DNA of 10,588 nucleotides. Source: an uncultured Collinsella sp. Lineage in GTDB: Bacteria; Actinomycetota; Coriobacteriia; Coriobacteriales; Coriobacteriaceae. Under the pieces are notes generated by a model. It saw only the letters and a program-made list of their open reading frames with translations. It ran no database searches and was not told the DNA's origin. Positions 5,760 through 10,588 of this stretch are shown here, piece after piece (the stretch's first letter is position 1; every line of letters begins with the position of its first letter). The DNA is taken from NCBI GenBank assembly GCA_900548935.1, contig URMR01000053.1:1-10588 (forward strand). Reading direction: 5' to 3'. A program made the position numbers and the translations under genes.

Positions 5760-7046
5760 ATGCCGTCAACCGTTTTGGTCGGTGCCCAGTGGGGCGATGA
5801 GGGCAAGGGTAAGATCTGCGACCTGGTCGCCGGCGACTTTGATGCCGTCGTGCGCTACTCGGGCGGCAACAACGCCGGCCACACCATCGTCGTCAACGGC
5901 AAGAAGTACGGCCTGCACCAGGTGCCCTCCGGCATCATGTATTCCGACCACGTGTCGGTAATCGGTAACGGCTGCATCGTCAACCCCAAGGTTGTCCTTG
6001 AGGAGATCGACATGTTCGAGGCCGATGGCATCACCACCAAGAATCTCAAGATCAGCGGCAACGCGCATGTCATCATGCCGTACCACATTGATCTGGATGG
6101 CGCCTTTGAGCAGAAGCTCGGCAAGAAGAACATCGGTACCACCAAGCGCGGCATCGGTCCGTGCTACCAGGACAAGATGGCCCGTATCGGCCTGCGCATG
6201 CAGGACATGCTGGATGAGGCACTGTTCCGCGACAAGCTGGAGACCGCTCTTGCCCGCGTGAACCCAGAGCTGGAGCTCATCTACAACCTGCCCACCTACA
6301 CCGTGGACCAGATTTGCGACGAGTACCTGCCCATGGCCGAGCGCCTGCGCCCCTACATCACCGAGACGAGCCTGCTGCTCAACAACATGATCGATGAGGG
6401 CAAGGACTTGCTGTTTGAGGGCGCTCAGGCGACGCTGCTCGATATCGATCACGGCACCTATCCGTACGTGACGTCTTCTAACTGCACCGCCGGCGGCGCC
6501 ATTACCGGTTCCGGCGTCGGCATGAAGAACGTCGACCGCGTGTTGGGCGTCATGAAGGCCTATATCACCCGCGTCGGTTCGGGCCCCATGCCCACCGAGC
6601 TCTCCTATGAGTCTGAGGCCGGCCACACGCTGACCGAGGAGGGCTACGAGTACGGCGTGACCACCGGTCGCCGTCGTCGTTGCGGCTGGTTTGACGGCCC
6701 CATTGCCAACTATGCCTCGCGCGTCAACGGCCTCACCGATATCGCCATGACCAAGCTCGACGTGCTTTCGGCCTTCGACACCATTAAGGTGTGCGTGGCC
6801 TACGACGTCGATGGCGAGCGCTACACCAGCGTGCCCGAGCATCAGGTGCGCTTTGAGCATGCCAAGCCCATCTACGAGGAGCTCCCGGGCTGGAAGTGCG
6901 ACATCACCGGTTGCCGCAGCTTTGAGGAGCTGCCGCAGGAGGCTCAGGACTACGTGGCATTTATCGAGGATCTGGCACACACCCGCGTGACGTTCATTGG
7001 CGTCGGCGCCGGTCGCGAGCAGATCATCAACCGATTCTGGAAGTAA
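5760..7046 (+). CDS. purA: Adenylosuccinate synthase
   Basis: Catalyses IMP + aspartate + GTP to adenylosuccinate, the first committed step to AMP. The 428 residues match the family length. Seen in sequence: the GDEGKGK loop at 12-18 with catalytic D13, NNAGHT at 37-42 with catalytic H41, QATLLDIDHGTYPYVTSSN in the centre, RVGSGPMPTEL, and the aspartate-binding VTTGRRRRCGWFD. GAGGAG at 5749-5754 precedes the ATG. It has its own promoter candidate just after dnaB. No terminator of its own is seen in 7047-7090. The next structure that could stop transcription is the hairpin inside the left end of the insertion sequence. Confidence 0.97.
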   Translation: MPSTVLVGAQWGDEGKGKICDLVAGDFDAVVRYSGGNNAGHTIVVNGKKYGLHQVPSGIMYSDHVSVIGNGCIVNPKVVLEEIDMFEADGITTKNLKISGNAHVIMPYHIDLDGAFEQKLGKKNIGTTKRGIGPCYQDKMARIGLRMQDMLDEALFRDKLETALARVNPELELIYNLPTYTVDQICDEYLPMAERLRPYITETSLLLNNMIDEGKDLLFEGAQATLLDIDHGTYPYVTSSNCTAGGAITGSGVGMKNVDRVLGVMKAYITRVGSGPMPTELSYESEAGHTLTEEGYEYGVTTGRRRRCGWFDGPIANYASRVNGLTDIAMTKLDVLSAFDTIKVCVAYDVDGERYTSVPEHQVRFEHAKPIYEELPGWKCDITGCRSFEELPQEAQDYVAFIEDLAHTRVTFIGVGAGREQIINRFWK

Positions 7047-7090
7047 TCGGCACTATTCGGTTACTGCGATATACCCCTTTGCAGCCCGGA

Positions 7091-7114
7091 TGAACTGCCT
7101 CCCGTTTCTTGGAC
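7091..7114. repeat. Left terminal inverted repeat of the IS
   Basis: The first 24 bases of the element, TGAACTGC...CTTGGAC, match the inverted right end at 18 positions. It overlaps the ascending arm of the left-end hairpin. Confidence 0.88.
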
Positions 7115-7135
7115 ATGAGAAATGGGAGGCTTTTT
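7097..7135 (+). terminator. IS left-end hairpin: terminator and lid on the orfA ribosome binding site
   Basis: A 13-pair stem (7097-7109 with 7118-7130, one G-U) encloses an eight-base loop and is followed by TTTTT at 7131-7135. This has full terminator form. Its descending arm contains GGGAGG (7124-7129), the only ribosome binding site for orfA, whose ATG is at 7136. Transcripts entering from purA would fold this stem and either terminate or hide the site. IS elements are known to protect themselves from outside transcription in this way; that it does so here is inferred. Confidence 0.72.
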
Positions 7136-7627
7136 ATGCGTGTCGACTTGAGGGTGAAGCACGACATCGAGGCCAGGAGGGCGGCGATCGGGCTCTTCGA
7201 GCGAGGCCACGGCTCCGAGTCGGCGGCGAAGGCGCTGTCGGTCCCGCGCGACACCGTGAGACAATGGCTCTACGTATACCGGTCGTTCGGAAGCGAGGTG
7301 CTGCTATCCATGGACGGCAAGCAGGCCAGGTACACATACGAGCAGAAGGTCGCCGCCGCCTCGGCCGTGGTCGACGGCGGCATGGGCAAGCGGGACGCCA
7401 TGGAGGCGTTCGGGGTCATGTCCTTGGCACCGCTCAAGAGATGGTGCGCGCTCTACCGTGAGGGCGGCGCCGAGGCGCTCAGGCCCAAGCCCAAGGGCCG
7501 GCCGAGCGGTTCCAAGGCGAGGCCGCGCACGCGCGAGCAGGAGCTCGAGGAGCGCTGCCGAAGGCTCGAGACCGAGGTGGCCTACCTAAAAAAATTGCGT
7601 GCCCTGGTCGAGAGGGACGGACTCTGA
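7136..7627 (+). CDS. IS3-family transposase OrfA (DNA-binding subunit)
   Basis: The 163-residue OrfA of an IS150-group element. It has two helix-turn-helix regions (about 8-50, with SAAKALSVPRDTVRQWL, and about 64-108, with KRDAMEAFGVMSLAPLKRW). These are followed by a basic linker (KPKGRPSGSKARPR) and a leucine-zipper coiled coil (about 133-160) for multimerisation. It binds the IS ends and regulates transposition. The ATG at 7136 follows GGGAGG by 6 bases; the longer frame from a TTG at 7109 lies inside the hairpin loop and is rejected. Codons 151-153 (CTA AAA AAA) form the slippery site through which ribosomes shift into orfB. Confidence 0.92.
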   Translation: MRVDLRVKHDIEARRAAIGLFERGHGSESAAKALSVPRDTVRQWLYVYRSFGSEVLLSMDGKQARYTYEQKVAAASAVVDGGMGKRDAMEAFGVMSLAPLKRWCALYREGGAEALRPKPKGRPSGSKARPRTREQELEERCRRLETEVAYLKKLRALVERDGL

Positions 7628-7634
7628 CCAGGGC
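7588..7634 (+). promoter_or_regulatory. Programmed -1 ribosomal frameshift signal (A7 plus stem)
   Basis: A run of seven A (7588-7594) is positioned as A AAA AAA in the orfA frame. After a six-base spacer a perfect 9-bp stem pairs GCCCTGGTC (7601-7609) with GACCAGGGC (7626-7634). The -1 frame is open from the slippery site straight into orfB, giving a fusion of about 454 residues (153 from OrfA, 301 after the shift). The orfA stop codon lies within the stem. This is the normal way IS3 elements make active transposase. Confidence 0.88.
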
Positions 7635-7647
7635 GAAGGTCGAGGCC

Positions 7648-8499
7648 GTGAGCGCCCTGCGCGAAGAGGGGTACGGGCTGGGGTGCCTGCTGGAGTGTGC
7701 CGGCCTGGCGAGGTCGAGCTACTACTACGCGCTGTCGCACCCGATGGCTCCCACCAGGCCCGAGCTCTGGGAGGCCGCCGCCGAGATATTCTCGCGCACC
7801 GCCAACGGGTGCGGCCACAGGCAGATCGCCATGTGCCTGCGCGCCGAGCAGGGCGTGCGCATAGCCTACAAGACCGTGCTGAAGATGATGCGCGAGATGG
7901 GCATCAGCTGCGGGATCCGCCGCGAGACCGACTACCACAGGTACAACTCGTACAGGGGCAAGGTCGGAAAGACCTTCGAGAACGTCATCGGGCGCGACTT
8001 CGCCGCCGACGGGCCGTGGGAAAAGATGGGCACCGACGTCACCGAGTTCAAGCAGCCCTGGGGCAAGGCCTACTTCGCGCCGGTCTACGACTTCGGCAGC
8101 AAGGAGATCGTCGCCTGGTCCACGTCGCTGCACCCCAACATGGCTCAGCAGCACGAGCTGCTCGACCAGCTCGTGTCCAAGAAGCCCAAGGGCTCCAGGC
8201 CGATCCTGCACTCGGACATGGGCTGGCAGTACCAGCAGGCCGGTTGGTGCAGGCGGTTGGAGGAGGCCGGCGTGGTGCAGAGCATGTCCCGGAAGGGCAA
8301 CTGCATCGACAACGGCGCGACGGAGCAGGTATTCGGCCACATCAAGGACGAGTTCTTCCGCGGAAGGACGTGGGCGGACTTCGAGTCCTTCAAGGCGGAC
8401 CTCGACGACTTCGTGGTCCATTGGAACACGAGGAGGCGCCAGGTTAAACTGAAGGGACTGACCCCGGAGGAGTTCCGGAGACAGTCCCTTGCGGCGTAG
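7648..8499 (+). CDS. IS3-family transposase OrfB (DDE catalytic domain)
   Basis: The 283 codons from a GTG at 7648 hold the IS3 catalytic half: an HTH_21-like region (residues about 45-95, GHRQIAMCLRAEQGVRIAYKTVLKMMREMGI) and an rve integrase core. The catalytic triad is D130 (GTDVTEF), D190 (HSDMGWQY) and E226 (NGATEQVFGHIKDE). The D-59-D-35-E spacing is the classical IS3 arrangement. The GTG is only the first possible start in this frame, with no good ribosome binding site. The active protein is expected to be the OrfAB frameshift fusion, 7136-8499. The frame is intact to its TAG, 14 bases before the right inverted repeat. Confidence 0.93.
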   Translation: MSALREEGYGLGCLLECAGLARSSYYYALSHPMAPTRPELWEAAAEIFSRTANGCGHRQIAMCLRAEQGVRIAYKTVLKMMREMGISCGIRRETDYHRYNSYRGKVGKTFENVIGRDFAADGPWEKMGTDVTEFKQPWGKAYFAPVYDFGSKEIVAWSTSLHPNMAQQHELLDQLVSKKPKGSRPILHSDMGWQYQQAGWCRRLEEAGVVQSMSRKGNCIDNGATEQVFGHIKDEFFRGRTWADFESFKADLDDFVVHWNTRRRQVKLKGLTPEEFRRQSLAA

Positions 8500-8513
8500 T
8501 TTTTATTTAAGCC

Positions 8514-8537
8514 GTCCAAGTTTTGGGGTGCAGTTCA
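8514..8537. repeat. Right terminal inverted repeat of the IS
   Basis: It ends CAGTTCA at 8531-8537. Its reverse complement begins TGAACTGCACCCC and carries the CTTGGAC block shared with the left end. After it the sequence becomes AT-rich. Confidence 0.88.
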
Positions 8538-8616
8538 AATATGCAACCGGGGTCGTTTTATTTATTAACCTTAATTTTGAATCAGCTGCTACCTGTCCCA
8601 TTTTTTACGGCCAAAA

Positions 8617-8655
8617 TAAGGGGTCCTTGTCTCGTGAATCAGACAAGGACCCCTC
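8617..8655 (-). terminator. Strong terminator of the parA-parB operon
   Basis: A perfect 14-bp stem pairs 8619-8632 with 8641-8654 around an eight-base loop. On the minus strand it is followed by TATTTTGG. It lies 28 bases after the stop of the small membrane-protein gene and closes the minus-strand operon. It also shields the operon from transcription leaving the IS. Confidence 0.88.
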
Positions 8656-8682
8656 AAAATATGCTAAGTAATTGTTAGGTAC

Positions 8683-8937
8683 CTAATAGCCTACATTTTC
8701 CCATTGGTTGCTAACCCAACCTTGATTAATCTTGGGATTCTTCGTTACCTGAGCCGTACGCATGGCAACATCTTCTGTCATAACATCCATTTTCTTCTTG
8801 GATGTATCGACAATATCTTGCGCACTACGAAGCAAACGACCTCGAAGTTCATCGTCTGTCGCGATCTTATAGCCAGCAAAGGCACCAGCCGCGACAGTCG
8901 TCGCCAATGCAATCGCAGTTAAAATCCTATTCCTCAT
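8683..8937 (-). CDS. Small single-pass membrane protein translationally coupled to parB
   Basis: An 84-residue protein, not assigned to a named family; its layout is YtxH-like. Residues 1-26 form one N-terminal membrane helix or uncleaved signal (MRNRILTAIALATTVAAGAF, then AGYKIA). A charged, probably helical region follows (DDELRGRLLRSAQDIVDTSKKK) with a polar tail ending WENVGY. The ATG at 8937 lies inside the last codons of parB, an 11-base overlap. Its ribosome binding site AAGGAGG sits in parB codons encoding QGG, ideally spaced. An in-frame TTG at 8955 is less likely because it precedes that site. As last gene of parA-parB it is expected to be made with ParB. A role at the membrane linked to chromosome segregation is speculation. 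Confidence 0.85.
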   Translation of the reverse strand: MRNRILTAIALATTVAAGAFAGYKIATDDELRGRLLRSAQDIVDTSKKKMDVMTEDVAMRTAQVTKNPKINQGWVSNQWENVGY

Positions 8938-9832
8938 CTTGGCCTCCTTGATCAAACTGAATCATTTCGCCAAGAATACGAGAGAGCTCTTCCTCGTCTT
9001 TAAACTCAATCTCAATCTTATTCTTTCCACGCGAGCTCTTAACACGCACGTTGGTATTAAAAACCTGACGAAGCACGCGGGCAGCTTTTTTAAAAGACTG
9101 AGGCGTTGCAGGCCTCGGCGTCTTAGGTGTCTCTCCGTCAGAAAACAACGGAGCAAGATTTTCTGTCGCTCTTACGGAAAGGCCCTCTGCAACAACCTTC
9201 TCTGCAAGTCGAATTCGAGCGTCCTCATAGGGAACTGCAAGAATCGCACGTGCATGACCAGCAGTAAGTTTGCCCTCAAAAATCATCTGCTGAACAACTT
9301 CAGGGAGATCGAGAAGGCGCAGCGAGTTTGTAATTGCAGAGCGTGACTTGCTGACCGCCTTCGACAATGCCTCCTGGGTCATACCGCTGGCATCGATAAG
9401 CTGGCGATAGCCCTTAGCCTCTTCGACGGGATTCAGATCAGAACGCTGAAGGTTTTCGATCAGAGCAAGAGCCAGCATCTCTTCATCATTAACATCTTTA
9501 ATGATGACAGGCAGCTCCTCAAGACCAGCAAGCTTTGACGCTTGGTAACGACGCTCACCAGCGATGATCTCATAGCCGTTTCCATGCTTGCGTACCAAAA
9601 GCGGCTGCAAGACGCCATGTTCTTGGATTGATTCGCTCAACTCACGAAGTTCAGTTTCGTTAAAGTGAATTCGCGGCTGATTAGGGTTGGGAACGATATC
9701 CTCAATAGGTAGTTTTGTTTCAGATGCGGCATTCGAAGCCGATGCAGCCGAACCACCGGTCTCATACTCGGCCTCTGAGACCAAAGCATTGAGTCCACGT
9801 CCCAATCCGCCACGTTTCTTTACACTAGGCAC
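8927..9832 (-). CDS. parB: Chromosome partitioning protein ParB (CTP-dependent clamp)
   Basis: The 301-residue ParB/Spo0J protein loads at parS sites, spreads as a CTP-dependent clamp and works with ParA in origin segregation. Visible parts: the N-terminal ParA-stimulating motif GGLGRGLNAL (8-17); the CTP-binding N domain with NPNQPR (49-54), GERRYQAS (92-99) and ENLQRSDLNPVEEA (126-139); a helix-turn-helix (about 151-176); and a C-terminal dimerisation region (about 245-293). The start is GTG at 9832 with AGAGGTGA upstream; the only alternatives would remove the conserved N-terminal motif. It overlaps the parA stop by 8 bases and the following small gene by 11 bases, indicating coupled translation. 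Codon use is more AT-rich than in dnaB or purA. Confidence 0.97.
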   Translation of the reverse strand: MPSVKKRGGLGRGLNALVSEAEYETGGSAASASNAASETKLPIEDIVPNPNQPRIHFNETELRELSESIQEHGVLQPLLVRKHGNGYEIIAGERRYQASKLAGLEELPVIIKDVNDEEMLALALIENLQRSDLNPVEEAKGYRQLIDASGMTQEALSKAVSKSRSAITNSLRLLDLPEVVQQMIFEGKLTAGHARAILAVPYEDARIRLAEKVVAEGLSVRATENLAPLFSDGETPKTPRPATPQSFKKAARVLRQVFNTNVRVKSSRGKNKIEIEFKDEEELSRILGEMIQFDQGGQDEE

Positions 9833-10588
9833 GCTTGATCACCTCTTTTGCAAGGTTCATATATGCTTTTGCACCCTTATTTTGAGGTGCATAGGTAATT
9901 ACCGGTTCTCCAAAAGACGGAGCTTCAGAGATTTTAACCGTACGGGGGATCAACGTCTTAAACGCCTTATCACCAAAGTACGATTGAACCTCCTCAACAA
10001 CCTGATTCGATAGAGAAGTACGCGAGTCATACATGGTCATAAGCACACCGTAGGTGTCTAAGCCCTTGTTCAGACGAGATTTGACCATCTTCATTGACTC
10101 AAGCAGCTTCGTAACGCCCTCGAGTGCGTAATACTCGCACTGGATCGGAATCAAAACGCTGTCCGCTGCGGTCAAAGCGTTAATAGTAAGCAGGCCGAGC
10201 GAAGGAGGACAGTCAATGAATATAAAATCGAACTCGTCCTGAATCGGCTCAAGCAAATCTTTGAGGCGGGTTTCACGAGCAATTGCGCTTACGAGCTCAA
10301 TTTCGGCGCCTGCAAGCTGAATTGTAGCCGGAATTACGAATACCTTTTTGCAATTTGTATCAATGACAAGCGATTCTGTCGGCACATCATTCAGCAATGC
10401 ATCATAGATGCAGTGATCAAGGTCTTCTTTTTCAATTCCGAATCCACTGGTGCTGTTTCCCTGCGGATCAAAATCGACAATCAGCGTCTTACGACCCTGC
10501 TCACCCAGTGCTGCTGCAAGGTTTACAGCCGTCGTTGACTTACCGACGCCGCCTTTTTGATTGATGATTGCAATGATACGCGTGTCTT
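9825..10588 (-). CDS. parA: Chromosome partitioning ATPase ParA, extreme N-terminus outside window
   Basis: The frame is open from the right edge (first complete codon at 10586) to a TAG at 9825: 253 codons visible, probably only a few N-terminal residues missing. It begins DTRIIAIINQKGGVGKSTT, with the deviant Walker A KGGVGKST at visible residues 11-18. DFDPQGN follows, and later Walker B FIFIDCPPSLG. This is a chromosomal Soj/ParA without an N-terminal helix-turn-helix, as expected of a short (about 260-residue) ParA. It forms ATP-dependent dimers on the nucleoid that move ParB-parS complexes. The ATPase lies first in the operon, overlapping parB by 8 bases. The visible leucine codon near 10397 could be mistaken for a start, but the Walker A lies upstream of it. 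Confidence 0.96.
   Translation of the reverse strand, partial: DTRIIAIINQKGGVGKSTTAVNLAAALGEQGRKTLIVDFDPQGNSTSGFGIEKEDLDHCIYDALLNDVPTESLVIDTNCKKVFVIPATIQLAGAEIELVSAIARETRLKDLLEPIQDEFDFIFIDCPPSLGLLTINALTAADSVLIPIQCEYYALEGVTKLLESMKMVKSRLNKGLDTYGVLMTMYDSRTSLSNQVVEEVQSYFGDKAFKTLIPRTVKISEAPSFGEPVITYAPQNKGAKAYMNLAKEVIKRA

Larger units (their letters stand above)
7091..8537 (+). mobile_element. Complete IS3-family insertion sequence, IS150 group (1447 bp)
   Basis: The ends begin TGAACTGC on both strands. Aligning the left end (7091-7114) with the inverted right end (8514-8537) gives 18 of 24 identical positions, including a shared CTTGGAC block. The order of orfA (two helix-turn-helix parts plus leucine zipper), A7 frameshift site and orfB (DDE integrase), together with the ends and total length, fits the IS150 group. 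Both reading frames are intact and the catalytic triad is present, so the element may be active. The flanking bases (GGA on the left, AAT on the right) do not form a target duplication. Confidence 0.93.

Noticed and set aside
4385..5806. 473-codon minus-strand open frame opposite dnaB
   Set aside because: Antisense shadow of dnaB with biased His/Gly/Leu/Arg composition and no recognisable domain.
5766..6980. 404-codon minus-strand open frame opposite purA
   Set aside because: Antisense shadow of purA, which is unmistakable on the plus strand.
7582..8447. Long frames on both strands overlapping orfB
   Set aside because: Shadows of the DDE transposase gene; Pro/Arg/Gly-rich and without motifs.
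7091..8537. IS as part of a composite transposon or defence island
   Set aside because: Only one IS copy is present and the genes on both sides are housekeeping; no cargo genes are seen.
8489..8671. 60-codon plus-strand frame
   Set aside because: It spans the IS end and the par terminator hairpin, so it is accidental.
10270..10277. Possible parS site (GTTTCACG)
   Set aside because: Only the left half of the known parS palindrome matches; the right half does not, and no other candidate is present in the window.

Overview
The window reads as the origin-proximal part of a Coriobacteriia chromosome, most like Collinsella. This is inferred from the GC-rich codon use (mostly GAG, GCC and CTG), the gene order rpsF-ssb-rpsR-rplI-dnaB-purA, and a nearby parA-parB pair. 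The genus is a judgement from protein and codon style; no search was run.

Layout. (1) 1-1291, minus strand: the 5' part of a secreted bactofilin-like beta-helix protein that runs off the left edge, preceded by a TRIC/UPF0126-type membrane protein. (2) 1438-1901: hairpins, a 24-bp inverted copy of a tRNA 3' end, then tRNA-Ser(CGA) and tRNA-Ser(GGA) on the minus strand, each followed by a terminator-like hairpin, with one sigma70-type promoter in front of the pair. (3) 1902-2263: intergenic, no convincing gene. (4) 2264-4123, plus strand: the classical rpsF-ssb-rpsR-rplI operon with a clear promoter, two leader or intergenic hairpins and a strong terminator. (5) 4238-7046: dnaB, then purA, each with its own promoter candidate. 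(6) 7091-8537: a complete, apparently intact IS3-family (IS150-group) insertion sequence. It has imperfect 24-bp ends, orfA and orfB, an A7 slippery site with a downstream stem for -1 frameshifting, and a left-end hairpin that can act both as terminator and as a lid on the orfA ribosome binding site. (7) 8619-10588, minus strand: parA (its first few codons lie off the right edge), parB and a small membrane protein whose start lies inside the end of parB, closed by a strong terminator.

The ribosomal-protein/ssb operon, dnaB and parAB are replication, translation and segregation housekeeping; purA supplies AMP. The IS sits exactly where base composition changes from GC-rich (dnaB/purA side) to clearly more AT-rich (par side), and no target duplication flanks it, so a rearrangement at this IS is possible. 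I see no new defence or metabolic system. The observations most worth following are the small protein coupled to ParB, the IS expression-control architecture, the tRNA-Ser end fragment, and the hairpins in the rpsF operon.
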